This document shows, piece by piece, positions 34,741-42,844 of a stretch of DNA of 44,009 nucleotides. The notes below the pieces were generated by a model. That model had not been told where the DNA came from. It saw only the letters and a list, made by a program, of their open reading frames with translations, and ran no database searches. The stretch is from Thermaceae bacterium (GTDB lineage: Bacteria; Deinococcota; Deinococci; Deinococcales; Marinithermaceae), in the NCBI GenBank assembly GCA_015488545.1, contig WFNN01000193.1:1-44009 (forward strand), read 5' to 3'. Position 1 is the first letter of the stretch; each line of letters begins with the position of its first letter. Made by a program: the position numbers and the translations under genes.

Positions 34741-36492
34741 TCAGCCGCCGCAGGGTACGGCGAGGGTGCCGGGGCAGGTGGTCGGGGTCACCCGCCGAGC
34801 CTTCAGAACGATGATCAGCTCGTTGTCTTCGGTCTCGTCCGAGGTCTGGGAGAACAGCGCCCCCAAGACAGGGATGTCCGAGAGAAGCGGTATTCCCTGC
34901 TTGCTGTGCTTGGTGCTGTTTTTGATCAGCCCGCCGAGGACCACCGTTTGCCCGTCTTTGACGCGCAGTATGGTGTCGGAAACCTGCTTGGAGAGCTTGT
35001 CCACGTCGCCGTCCACCGGGTTGCGCTCCAGGATGTCGGAGACCTCGGTGTGGATTTTCAGCACGATCTCCCCGGAGTTGGTCACCTGGGGGGTCACCTC
35101 AACGATCACCCCGGCGTCGTAGGGGACCTTCTCCACCTTGTTGTCGACCACCCGACGGATGAAGAAGGTGAAGCCCGATTGGATCCTGCCCTTTTGGTTA
35201 TTGAGCACGGTGATGTTGGAGTCGTTGACCCGCTTGGAGAGGCCCTGCTTTTCCAGGGCGTTCAGGGTGGCGCTGATGTTGAGGGCGGCCAGCGAACGGG
35301 TGGCGTCGAAGATCAGGCTGAGCCCGGTGTCGGCCAGCGCCGCAATCAGGTTGCCGCCCGCGGTTTGCCATTTGAGCCCCAGGTTGTTGAGCGTGCTCCG
35401 GGTGACCTCCTGGATGCGCACTTGAACGTTGACCTGTTCAACCGGCCGATCCAGCTTGGGGATCAGTTCCTCCACCAGCTTGAGCTGTTCGGCGGTGCCG
35501 GTGACGATCAGGGTGTTGGTGCGGGGATCGGCCACGATGCTAACCGTGGGGTTGCCCCCGGCCTCGGCCGGGGCCGTCTGTCCGGGCTGGCCCTGTGCCG
35601 CCGCAACCCCCTTGGCCTGGAGCGCTTCCTGTAGCACTTTGGCGAGGTCCTCGGCCTTGGCGTTGGAAAGACGGAAGGTGCGCTGGTAGATGGGCGGCCC
35701 TGCTTGGGGGGCAACGTCGATCTTGGCCAGGATGGTTTGAACTTCCTGCTGCTGGGCTTCGGTGCCGCGAACGATCAGGACCTTTTGGCCGGGAACCTGG
35801 GCCACCTTGACCCCAGGAACCTGCTGGCTGAGGAACTCCGCGAGTTTGGCGGGGTCGAGGTGGCGCACCACGTAGAAGCGGCGGACGACCGGGGCCTTCT
35901 CGGCCTTGGCCTGCGCGGTTTCTGGTGCCACATCGATCCGGGCCAGGAGCCGCTGGACTTCCCGGATCAGCTCAGGGGTGCCTCGCACGATCAGCACCCG
36001 TTGGTTGGGCACCCGCACCACCGAGAGCTGGGGTAGTTCGGTCTTCAAAAGTTTGATCGCTTGATCCGGATCGAGGTACTTGAGCGCGATGAACTCCCGC
36101 ACCACCGCCGGGGCCTTGGGCTTTTCTGGGGTTTTTCCCTGGCCCTGAGCCCGGGCGATGACCTCGGGCGGGGCCACCAGCAAAAGGTCGTCGTCCAGTA
36201 GGGCAAAGTCGATCTTGCCGTCGCCGTAGGTTTTGAGCAATACGTTCCAAACCTCGCGGAAGGGTTTTTGTTCGATGTCGAGGCGGATTTTGGTTTTGGT
36301 TAGCTCCTCGGGGAGCTTGATGACGGGGGTGAGGCCCACGCTCTTGGCCAAGGCGACCAGCACGGTTTCCAGCGGGTCACCCGCGGTTGAGGTCTTTACC
36401 GTGACCGGACGGTCGAACCGCGAGTTGGCTGGAAAACTCCCTGCCAGTGCTAAGGAGAACGCTAAAACCAAGCCGAACGTCCATCGCTTCAT
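34741..36492 (-). CDS. pilQ: type IV pilus / DNA uptake secretin PilQ
   Basis: Outer-membrane secretin of 583 residues, notably shorter than the 757-residue T. thermophilus PilQ. Signal peptide MKRWTFGLVLAFSLALAGS. An N0-like domain is followed by two close tandem N1-type repeats (about 130-195 and 215-280, each ending LIVRGT...ID(V)AP) and a third divergent one with a Gln/Ala/Pro-rich loop. Then comes the secretin domain ending in VPYDAGVIVEVTPQV...GQTVVLGGLIKN...GIPLLSDIPVLGALF. The tail carries two cysteines (TTCPGTLAVPCGG). It forms the gated channel for pili and, in Thermus, DNA uptake. Last gene of pilMNOWQ. Confidence 0.95.
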   Translation of the reverse strand: MKRWTFGLVLAFSLALAGSFPANSRFDRPVTVKTSTAGDPLETVLVALAKSVGLTPVIKLPEELTKTKIRLDIEQKPFREVWNVLLKTYGDGKIDFALLDDDLLLVAPPEVIARAQGQGKTPEKPKAPAVVREFIALKYLDPDQAIKLLKTELPQLSVVRVPNQRVLIVRGTPELIREVQRLLARIDVAPETAQAKAEKAPVVRRFYVVRHLDPAKLAEFLSQQVPGVKVAQVPGQKVLIVRGTEAQQQEVQTILAKIDVAPQAGPPIYQRTFRLSNAKAEDLAKVLQEALQAKGVAAAQGQPGQTAPAEAGGNPTVSIVADPRTNTLIVTGTAEQLKLVEELIPKLDRPVEQVNVQVRIQEVTRSTLNNLGLKWQTAGGNLIAALADTGLSLIFDATRSLAALNISATLNALEKQGLSKRVNDSNITVLNNQKGRIQSGFTFFIRRVVDNKVEKVPYDAGVIVEVTPQVTNSGEIVLKIHTEVSDILERNPVDGDVDKLSKQVSDTILRVKDGQTVVLGGLIKNSTKHSKQGIPLLSDIPVLGALFSQTSDETEDNELIIVLKARRVTPTTCPGTLAVPCGG

Positions 36493-36494
36493 AC

Positions 36495-37337
36495 CTATCC
36501 ACCGCCTCCGTACTCCAGGGTGAGGTCGTGGTCCCCCTCGACCAGCAGCACGCGCTCGGCCGTTACCGCCTTGAGGCGCACGTTGGTGCCGGGGAAACGC
36601 TCGCCCACCGGTAGGGTGACGTAGCCGTCCTTGGTCTGGAAGATGGCCACGCTCACCGGACCGAGGGCCACCCCCGAAAGCCTGAGCCCAACCTGCTCGG
36701 CCCAGGCCTTGAGGGGGTTGGCGGCCGGGGCCGGGGAGGGCTTGGGCTTGGGTTCGGGCTTGGGCTTTTCCGGCGCCACCTCGCGGGTGACCGGGGCCAG
36801 GGTAAGGGGGAGGGTGCCTGCGCCCAGCTGGGCTTCCGGGGGCACCACCGGTTCGCGCCCCTCGGGCGGACGCACCTGGGGGATCGGCACCTTGAGGAGC
36901 TCGGGTGCTCCGGTGTTGGCCGCGATCGTGACCGGCTTGGGGGTTTCCTTGGCCGGGGCCGGTTGAGGCGCGGGGGGTTGCTGGGCCGCTAGAATCGCCT
37001 GGCGTTTCTGCGGTAGCGGCAGGAAGGGGTTGGGGGGCGCTTCCACCGCCGCCTGGGGAAGGGCCTCGGGGGTTTTCGGCCCCTTGGTCGGTTGGCCCGG
37101 GGCGGGCACCTCTTTAGGGGCTTCGGTGACCAGGAAGGGCAACGGCAGGATCTCCAGCGCCCGGGCGCTGGCGCTGGTGGCCGCCTTGGCCTCTCGGGCG
37201 GGCACGGGTTTGGGCGGCGGTGCCGGTGGCTGGGCGGTGGCGGGGTTGCCTTGGGTGTAGAGCAGGTACCAGGCGGCCACCGCGGCCACCAGGAGCAGGA
37301 CCGCCACCAGGATCTTGGTCGAGGTGCTTAGCTTCAT
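36495..37337 (-). CDS. pilW: pilus assembly protein PilW (Thermus type)
   Basis: A 280-residue inner-membrane-anchored periplasmic protein: short cytoplasmic tail, one helix (LVAVLLLVAAVAAWYLLY), a long Pro/Ala/Lys-rich linker with PEPKPKPSP repeats, and a C-terminal beta domain (LRLSGVALGPVSVAIFQTKDGYVTLPVGERFPGTNVRLKAV). The layout resembles PilP of proteobacteria. In Thermus the gene between pilO and pilQ is pilW, needed for PilQ assembly, piliation and transformation. It overlaps pilO by ATGA and ends 2 bp before pilQ. Confidence 0.85.
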   Translation of the reverse strand: MKLSTSTKILVAVLLLVAAVAAWYLLYTQGNPATAQPPAPPPKPVPAREAKAATSASARALEILPLPFLVTEAPKEVPAPGQPTKGPKTPEALPQAAVEAPPNPFLPLPQKRQAILAAQQPPAPQPAPAKETPKPVTIAANTGAPELLKVPIPQVRPPEGREPVVPPEAQLGAGTLPLTLAPVTREVAPEKPKPEPKPKPSPAPAANPLKAWAEQVGLRLSGVALGPVSVAIFQTKDGYVTLPVGERFPGTNVRLKAVTAERVLLVEGDHDLTLEYGGGG

Positions 37338-37915
37338 GGCTGCTCGCCCTCCCCTCGAGGCCCACGGTAGACATAGAAGCGCACCGTAAGGTTGGCCCCG
37401 ATCCTGGGGTTCAGCGCGTTTTGCTCGGCCAGCGAGAGGTTCACCCCGCTGATCGAGCTGTAGCGCTTGAGCTGTTCAAGCCGCTTCAGGTAGGCGTAGA
37501 GCTCGGGGAAGGGGGCCTCCATCCGGAGGCCAACGTCGATGCTGCGGACCTCGGCGATGGTGCTCTGGGAACGGCTCCGGGTAAGGGTGCTTAGGGTCAC
37601 CCCGGTTTCCTTGGCGTTTTTGGTAAGCAGGTCAAGCACCTCGTAGAACTTTTCCTCCTCGGGGAGCGCCGCCAAGAACCCCTGGATTTCCCTCTCGAGC
37701 TCGCTGATGCGGGCTCGGAGCTGGGGCAGCCGCCGCTTGGCCGCGATCCCCTTGTTGCGTTCCACCGTAAGCCGCTGGATCTCGTCTTGGGTGTCGGCGA
37801 TGCGCGTTAGGGCCGGCTTGTACCAGAGGAAGTACCATGCGCCGATCAAGGCCACCGCGACACCGATGACCAAAATCGCCAGCGAGCGGGAGTCGAGCCG
37901 AGCGAGCGCCTTCAC
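37334..37915 (-). CDS. pilO: pilus assembly protein PilO
   Basis: Bitopic inner-membrane protein of 193 residues: helix at about 13-33 (LAILVIGVAVALIGAWYFLWY), coiled coil at about 37-85, then a ferredoxin-like PilO domain with LLTKNAKETGVTLSTLTRS and FPELYAYLKRLEQLKRY. It dimerises with PilN in the alignment complex. GTG start at 37915 overlaps the pilN stop (GTGA). Confidence 0.94.
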   Translation of the reverse strand: MKALARLDSRSLAILVIGVAVALIGAWYFLWYKPALTRIADTQDEIQRLTVERNKGIAAKRRLPQLRARISELEREIQGFLAALPEEEKFYEVLDLLTKNAKETGVTLSTLTRSRSQSTIAEVRSIDVGLRMEAPFPELYAYLKRLEQLKRYSSISGVNLSLAEQNALNPRIGANLTVRFYVYRGPRGEGEQP

Positions 37916-38538
37916 TGCGCCCCTCCCCCTGCTTTGGCCAGCTTTTTCGCGGGCAGCACCATTCCCACCGAGGCACTGAAGGTGTAGATCCGGGTTTTCC
38001 TGTCGTAGCTTGCGTTTTGGAAGTTGATGCCAAAGCCCGGATCGTTCTCAAAGGTGTGAACGAAGTCGATTAAGGCCCGGTCGGAGGCGGCTTCCCCCCG
38101 GAGGGTGAACTCCACGCCGGCGGGAACCCCGTAAAGGCCCTGGGCCTTTTCCGGATCGATGGTGCGGGCGCTGAGCGAGCGCAGGCTGACCAGGAGCTGG
38201 CCGCGCCGGGCCGGCAGGCGGTTGAGGAATTGCGCCAGGTATTCCGACCAGGGGCGGAAGGTGGCCCGCACCTCGCGGGCGACCTTGGCGATGGCCTCAA
38301 GCTCGCGCCGGCGTTTTTCGAGCTTGTGGTATTCGTTGATGTACGGGCGAAGGATCTGCACCTCGGCCTGGAGCTGGTCGCGCTGGTCGAGGAGTTTGTT
38401 TAGCCGCGCCTGGGTGCCCAGGTGGACGTAGGCGGTGGCGCCGAAGAGGAGGAGCGGTACCACGATCGCGGCGGTCCGCCACCAGTCCGGCCCCGTCCGG
38501 CGGCGGAGGCGCTTGGGCAGTAGGTTCAGGTTAACCAA
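37912..38538 (-). CDS. pilN: pilus assembly protein PilN
   Basis: Bitopic inner-membrane protein of 208 residues. It opens VNLNLLPKRL, the conserved cytoplasmic NLLP motif that binds a groove in PilM. A helix follows (TAAIVVPLLLFGATAYVHL), then a coiled coil at about 48-95 and the periplasmic domain. The start codon is TTG at 38538, overlapping the pilM end by 8 bp. Confidence 0.94.
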   Translation of the reverse strand: MVNLNLLPKRLRRRTGPDWWRTAAIVVPLLLFGATAYVHLGTQARLNKLLDQRDQLQAEVQILRPYINEYHKLEKRRRELEAIAKVAREVRATFRPWSEYLAQFLNRLPARRGQLLVSLRSLSARTIDPEKAQGLYGVPAGVEFTLRGEAASDRALIDFVHTFENDPGFGINFQNASYDRKTRIYTFSASVGMVLPAKKLAKAGGGAQ

Positions 38539-39673
38539 GCTTACTCACCCCCCTGAGCGCCAGGCCCACCGGCACCACGAACTCCGGCCCCAGTTCCTGG
38601 AGAAGACCAGCGTCGAAGCGGCCGGTGTCGATCTTGATCGGCTCCCACGGGTCGATCTCGCTGAAGGTGATGCCCAGCGCGTCGGAAAGGAGGCCCTTTA
38701 ACCCCTTAAGCTTGCTACCCCCGCCAGCGACGAAGGCCTGGTCCAGGCTTTCCTCGCCGAATTCGGACTTAAAAAACTCGAGGCTCCGCCGGACCTCGGT
38801 CGTGAAATCAATCAGGATGCCCCGGATGGCGTCGTAGATTTCGGCGGGGCTGGGGCGGTCCTTGGGGGCGTCGAGTTCGAGGAGGGCCTCCTCGTCCTCG
38901 GTGGAGAGGGTGGCCAGGGCGTATTCCTTCTTGGTTTCCTCGGCCTGTTCGGGTTCCATACCGAAGGCCCGTGCGATGGCCTGGGTGAAGTCGCGGCCGG
39001 CCACCGCAAGCGTGCGGACCAGGAGCGGGCGGTCGCCCTTTAAAAAAACCAGCGAGGACGATTCCCCGCCGACTTCCAGGTAGAGGGTGAGCAGGCCCTC
39101 GCCGTTTTCCCGGGTGCCCAGCCGGGCGGCCAGCGGCCGGATGCCGGCGAAGGGTTTGAGGTCCACCACCAGGGGTTCCAGGCCGGCGGCGAATAGGGTT
39201 TCCGCCAGCTGGACCACGGTTTCCTCCTTGGCGGCGGCGATCACCACCTCCATTTCCGCCCCTTCCTCGAGCTCCTCGGGGTCGTCGAGGAGGTCGAAGT
39301 CGAGGACCACCTCGTCGATGGGGAAGGGGATGTACCGCTCGGCCTCCCAGCGGATGGCTTCCTCGAGCTCCTTGCGCTCCATCCGGGGAACCTTGATGAT
39401 CCGGGTGTAGGCCACCTGGTTGGCCAAGGCGGTAACCACGTGCCGCTTTTTGGTGCGGGCCTCTTTTACCAGCTCGCGGATTTCCTCGGCTAGGGCGCCG
39501 GGTTCGGCGATCAGCCCGTCGTGGAAGAGGCCAGGGGGCGTGGGCCGGTGGGCGAAGCTCCGGAGTTGGGGCCCCCGGCCCCCGAGCTCGACCAGCTTCA
39601 GGTTGCTGGCCCCGATCTCCAACCCCATTGCTTCGTACTGGTTTCGTAGAAGATTGCTTAATACCGCGCCCAC
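38531..39673 (-). CDS. pilM: pilus assembly protein PilM
   Basis: Cytoplasmic actin-like ATPase of 380 residues that docks on the PilN tail. The phosphate-1 segment GLEIGASNLKLVEL (about 17-30), VLDFDLLDD, YLEVGGESSSLVFLKG (phosphate 2) and VAGGGSKLKGLKGLLSDALG (adenosine site) are present. The GTG at 39673 is supported by GGAGG 5 nt upstream. It is the first gene of the pilus operon. Confidence 0.94.
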   Translation of the reverse strand: MGAVLSNLLRNQYEAMGLEIGASNLKLVELGGRGPQLRSFAHRPTPPGLFHDGLIAEPGALAEEIRELVKEARTKKRHVVTALANQVAYTRIIKVPRMERKELEEAIRWEAERYIPFPIDEVVLDFDLLDDPEELEEGAEMEVVIAAAKEETVVQLAETLFAAGLEPLVVDLKPFAGIRPLAARLGTRENGEGLLTLYLEVGGESSSLVFLKGDRPLLVRTLAVAGRDFTQAIARAFGMEPEQAEETKKEYALATLSTEDEEALLELDAPKDRPSPAEIYDAIRGILIDFTTEVRRSLEFFKSEFGEESLDQAFVAGGGSKLKGLKGLLSDALGITFSEIDPWEPIKIDTGRFDAGLLQELGPEFVVPVGLALRGVSKLG

Positions 39674-39700
39674 GCTGCCTCCTCTGCGCCTTCTGCAATT

Positions 39701-39709
39701 AGCCTACCA
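39701..39709 (-). promoter_or_regulatory. extended -10 promoter of pilMNOWQ
   Basis: TGG-TAGGCT on the minus strand, hexamer 39706-39701, about 27 nt before the pilM GTG. This leaves a short leader carrying GGAGG. It is embedded in the 14-bp sequence shared with the GSI-alpha promoter. Confidence 0.5.
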
Positions 39710-39725
39710 TGAGCATTCCAAAGCC

Positions 39726-40742
39726 CTAGGTCATTTGCAAGGCTTCGATGACCGCGTCGGTGAACTCCTCGGTGGTGGCGCGCCCGCCGAGGTCCGGCGT
39801 CCGGGGTCCCGTTTCCAGCACCCGGTCGATCGCCGCCTCGATCCGCCTGGCGGTCTCGCCTTCGCCGAGGTGTTCCAGCATCATGGCGGCCGAGAGGATG
39901 GTGGCGGTGGGGTTGGCGATGCCCTTTCCGGCGATATCGGGGGCCGAGCCGTGGACCGGTTCGAAGATGGCCGCCCGGTCACCGATGTTTCCGCTGGGGG
40001 CGATGCCAAGACCGCCGACCAGCCCGGCGGTGAGGTCGGAGAGGATGTCGCCGAAAAGATTCTCCATGACCAGGACGTCGAAGTCCTGGGGCCGGCGGAC
40101 CAGCCGCATGGCGCAGGCGTCCACGATAACTTCCTGGATCTCCACGTTGGGGTGGCGTTTGGCCGCGTCGTGCGCGGCCTCCAGGAACAGCCCATCGGAA
40201 AGCGGCAGGACGTTGGCCTTGTGCACCAGCGCTAGCCGACCCTTCCTGCGCTCGGCGAGCCGGAGGGCGTACTCGGCGATGCGGTAGCTGGCGTCGTAGG
40301 TGATGACCCGGTCGGCGATCGCCACCTTGCCCCGGGCGTAGATCCGCTCCTGCTCCACGTAAAGCCCCTCGGTGTTCTCCCGGACCACGACCAGGTCGGT
40401 GCCCGGAACCGAACCCGGGACCGGGTGGTACTTCGCCGGCCGGACGTTGGCGTACAGGTCGAGCCGGCGGCGGAGGTAGCGGATGGCGCCGAAGAACCCG
40501 GGAACCTTCTTGGTGGGGCTGGTGGCGGCGCCGAAGAGGGTGGCGTCGGTGGCCAGGATCTTTTCCACCGTCTCCTCGGGTACCGAGGTGCCGTACTTCT
40601 CGAAGGTTTCCCAGCCCGCCTCGGCCTCGACGAAGACCAGGGGGAGGCCGGTGGCCTCGAGGACCCGCCGGGCGGCGGGAACCACCTCGTGTCCGATGCC
40701 GTCGCCTTCGATCAGGGTAATCCGGTAGGGAGGGTTAGCCAT
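39726..40742 (-). CDS. hicd: homoisocitrate dehydrogenase (alpha-aminoadipate lysine pathway)
   Basis: Beta-decarboxylating dehydrogenase of 338 residues in the LeuB/isocitrate dehydrogenase family. It oxidises homoisocitrate to 2-oxoadipate. From memory it aligns closely with T. thermophilus [79 protein letters not shown] (substrate loop with Arg), [21 protein letters not shown] and [19 protein letters not shown]. The [20 protein letters not shown] loop distinguishes it from LeuB. It overlaps the DUF5317 gene by 8 bp and is the last gene of the HD-GYP operon. Confidence 0.93.
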   Translation of the reverse strand: MANPPYRITLIEGDGIGHEVVPAARRVLEATGLPLVFVEAEAGWETFEKYGTSVPEETVEKILATDATLFGAATSPTKKVPGFFGAIRYLRRRLDLYANVRPAKYHPVPGSVPGTDLVVVRENTEGLYVEQERIYARGKVAIADRVITYDASYRIAEYALRLAERRKGRLALVHKANVLPLSDGLFLEAAHDAAKRHPNVEIQEVIVDACAMRLVRRPQDFDVLVMENLFGDILSDLTAGLVGGLGIAPSGNIGDRAAIFEPVHGSAPDIAGKGIANPTATILSAAMMLEHLGEGETARRIEAAIDRVLETGPRTPDLGGRATTEEFTDAVIEALQMT

Positions 40743-41307
40743 CGCGTTTCACCGCGCCTATCCTACGCCTTCGGCCCTGGCGGCCAAGCTCGTAGGTCGC
40801 CAGGGCGACCCCCAGGCCGATAAGCACGTCGCCTACGCTGATCACCTGGTGGGTCAGGGGGATGACGTCGCCGATATAGCGCAGCGGGTCGTCGGGTCTG
40901 GCCAGGACGTGGAGCCCGTCGCCGCGCTGGGCCAGGATGGGGATCGCCCGGGGTATGCCCGCCCGGCGCAGGGCGGCCGCGGTGACCGGCATCTGGCCGC
41001 CGTAGGCCAGGATCGCCAGGGTGTTGAGGGCAAACCCCGCCGCCACCAGCCAGAGCCCTCTTAGGTGGAGGTTTTTCGCCAGGCCGTAGGCCACCAACCC
41101 GAGCGCCAGGAGCTCAAGGCCCCGGCCCCAGGTGGCCGGGTCTAGCCGGCCGGCGAGCGCCAGGCGACGCACCGCGGCCTCGAGCAGGGCGGCGGCGACG
41201 AAGGCCCAGCCCGCCCTTAGTTCCGCTTCGGCGTAGTCGCGGGGCCGGACGCCGCCGGCGAGGCCGGCGAGGAATCCGGCGAGGACGCCTCCGATGAATA
41301 GGTTCGT
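40735..41307 (-). CDS. DUF5317-like membrane protein, apparent ACG start
   Basis: With a start at 41307 the protein has 190 residues: hydrophobic N-terminal helix [17 protein letters not shown], a second [13 protein letters not shown], then further helices, GGQMPV and [21 protein letters not shown] near the end. These match the overall pattern of DUF5317 proteins. The first ATG/GTG/TTG in frame is GTG at 41172 (145 aa), which would delete the first helices. Codons upstream of it are strongly GC3-biased and encode a plausible membrane helix. The ACG at 41307 lies 7 nt after GGAGG, and translation from it begins MNLFIGG. The 5' part overlaps the HD-GYP gene by 91 bp out of frame. The function is unknown. 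Confidence 0.55.
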   Translation of the reverse strand, partial: TNLFIGGVLAGFLAGLAGGVRPRDYAEAELRAGWAFVAAALLEAAVRRLALAGRLDPATWGRGLELLALGLVAYGLAKNLHLRGLWLVAAGFALNTLAILAYGGQMPVTAAALRRAGIPRAIPILAQRGDGLHVLARPDDPLRYIGDVIPLTHQVISVGDVLIGLGVALATYELGRQGRRRRIGAVKRDG

Positions 41308-42623
41308 AGGAACACCTCCCGGTCGCGCCAGACGGGGTCGCGCTCCCAGAGCTCCTTAAAGAGCGCGACCAGCTCGGGGTCGAACTGGGTGCCGGCGTTG
41401 TCGAGCACCTCCTCGAGCGCCGCCTCCGGGGTCTTGGCGGGCCGGTAGGGGCGCCCGGCGGTCATCGCCTCGTAGGCGTCGGCCAGCGCCACGATGCGGG
41501 CCCAGCGGTGGATGCCCGTTGCCTTAAGCCCGTCGGGGTAGCCCCGGCCGTCCCAGCGCTCGTGGTGCTGGCGGACGATGGGCAGGATGTCGCTGAAAAG
41601 CGGCGCCTTGCTCAAGAGCTCCTCCCCCTTGACCGGGTGCTCCTTGATGCGGGCGAACTCCTCGTCGGTGAGCCGGCCGGGTTTCAGGAGAATGTGGTCG
41701 GGGATTGCGAGCTTGCCGATGTCGTGGACCCGGGCCCCGAGCCTTAGCTTATCCCGGTCCACCGCGTCCAGGCCGGCGGCCTTGGCCAGGTCCACCGCGA
41801 TTGCCGCCACCCGTTCGGAGTGAAGCCGGGTGTGGCGGTCCTTGGCGTCGATGGTGGCCATCAGGGTCTCGACCGTCTGTTCGAAGGCATCTTTCAGGCG
41901 AACGAACTCGTCCCAGTGGAAGCGGGCGTAGTAAAGCGGGACCAGGAAGAGAAGCACCGGCCAGCCCCCCCAGCCCCCGAGCACCGGCGGGTTAGCAGTG
42001 TAGAGACGGGCAAATAGCAGGGCCACCGGGGTGAGCACCAGGTAGCTGAGGCTCAGCCAGCTGAAGTTGGCCTGCCAGACCCGGAGGAGGGGGGACTCGG
42101 TGTAGAGCGCCACCATGTAAGCGACCAGGGTGATGTTGACGAAATAAAACACGAACCCTCCTGCAAGTATGGCGAGCCCGTCGGCAAGGTCACGGGAAAG
42201 AGCGAGACCGATAAGGTGCTGGTCTGTAGCGTGGAAAGCCAGCGCTCCCAGCGCGACGCTCAGGGCCATCTGGAGTCGGTTAAACAGGTCGGCGTAGATG
42301 GGGTAGGTTCTGTCCCGCAGGAACCGCCGGTTCCAGTTGAAAAAAAACGCGAGCAGGGGGATTACCCAAAGCGGGAAGACCAACAGGGCGGCGAGCAGGA
42401 CGATGAAGAGCTGGGAGATCGTGGCCTTGAGGGGAAGCCGGATTTGGGTGTTCTGGATCCAGGCGGCGACGAGACCCCAGAAGGCGAGGTCGAGGGGGTT
42501 CCCGGCCGGGCGGGGGTCAAGGCGGTAAAGGAGCCAAAGCAGCGGCACCAGGGCCAGCGCCAGGGCCGCGTTGAAAAGCCGGGCCCGGCGGGGGAAAAGG
42601 TTGGCCGCGGGTTCCTTGGCCAT
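41217..42623 (-). CDS. membrane-bound HD-GYP domain protein (putative c-di-GMP phosphodiesterase)
   Basis: A 468-residue protein. About eight hydrophobic segments fill residues 14-235, then a linker helix. The HD-GYP domain has H268, H300-D301 and K304 (ARVHDIGK), HPVKGEELL, HHE at 353-355 and GRGYP at 359-363. The metal-binding set is complete, supporting cyclic-di-GMP hydrolysis. A membrane sensor module of unknown ligand precedes it. The last 30 or so residues are Ser/Pro/Ala-rich and coincide with the out-of-frame start of the DUF5317 gene. ATG at 42623 was chosen over the TTG at 42635, which nearly touches the -10. Confidence 0.9.
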   Translation of the reverse strand: MAKEPAANLFPRRARLFNAALALALVPLLWLLYRLDPRPAGNPLDLAFWGLVAAWIQNTQIRLPLKATISQLFIVLLAALLVFPLWVIPLLAFFFNWNRRFLRDRTYPIYADLFNRLQMALSVALGALAFHATDQHLIGLALSRDLADGLAILAGGFVFYFVNITLVAYMVALYTESPLLRVWQANFSWLSLSYLVLTPVALLFARLYTANPPVLGGWGGWPVLLFLVPLYYARFHWDEFVRLKDAFEQTVETLMATIDAKDRHTRLHSERVAAIAVDLAKAAGLDAVDRDKLRLGARVHDIGKLAIPDHILLKPGRLTDEEFARIKEHPVKGEELLSKAPLFSDILPIVRQHHERWDGRGYPDGLKATGIHRWARIVALADAYEAMTAGRPYRPAKTPEAALEEVLDNAGTQFDPELVALFKELWERDPVWRDREVFLRTYSSEASSPDSSPASPAASGPATTPKRN

Positions 42624-42637
42624 GGCGCAGTGCAACC

Positions 42638-42643
42638 ATTATA
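42638..42643 (-). promoter_or_regulatory. -10 box of the HD-GYP operon
   Basis: A perfect TATAAT on the minus strand, 14 nt before the ATG at 42623, giving a leader of about 7-8 nt. A strong hairpin ends 4 nt upstream of the box. Confidence 0.5.
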
Positions 42644-42647
42644 CGTT

Positions 42648-42676
42648 AAGGGAGCGCGGGCTTTCCGCGCTCCCTT
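42648..42676 (-). terminator. hairpin after the small-peptide gene
   Basis: A perfect 12-bp stem AAGGGAGCGCGG/CCGCGCTCCCTT with loop GCTTT, 21 bp past the peptide stop. The following T run is minimal, so termination efficiency is uncertain. Confidence 0.6.
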
Positions 42677-42697
42677 CTTCGCTAACGTAGCCCTAGC

Positions 42698-42790
42698 TTA
42701 CGGGTCGAAATTGGCGCCGGCACCCGCAGCGATTGCCAACGCGATCAGGCTCATCAGCATTCCGAACAGCTTGGCAAGGTTCCTCTTCAT
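42698..42790 (-). CDS. small hydrophobic peptide, 30 aa
   Basis: ATG at 42790 with a GGGGGAG ribosome-binding site about 5 nt upstream, stop TAA at 42698. The peptide begins MKRNLAKLFG, has a hydrophobic core LMSLIALAIAAGAGA, and ends NFDP. It could be a single-pass membrane peptide, or a signal peptide releasing a very short tail after an Ala-x-Ala site (AGA/GA). A well-formed promoter with perfect -35, a palindrome in its spacer, and a downstream hairpin make a stand-alone regulated gene likely. The family is unrecognised. Possibilities are a secreted signalling peptide, a small membrane regulator, or a type I-toxin-like peptide. Confidence 0.65.
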   Translation of the reverse strand: MKRNLAKLFGMLMSLIALAIAAGAGANFDP

Positions 42791-42844
42791 TTCCACTCCC
42801 CCTCTCCTCGTGCGCTTCTGGGTTCTTGCCCTTTCGCTAGCTGC

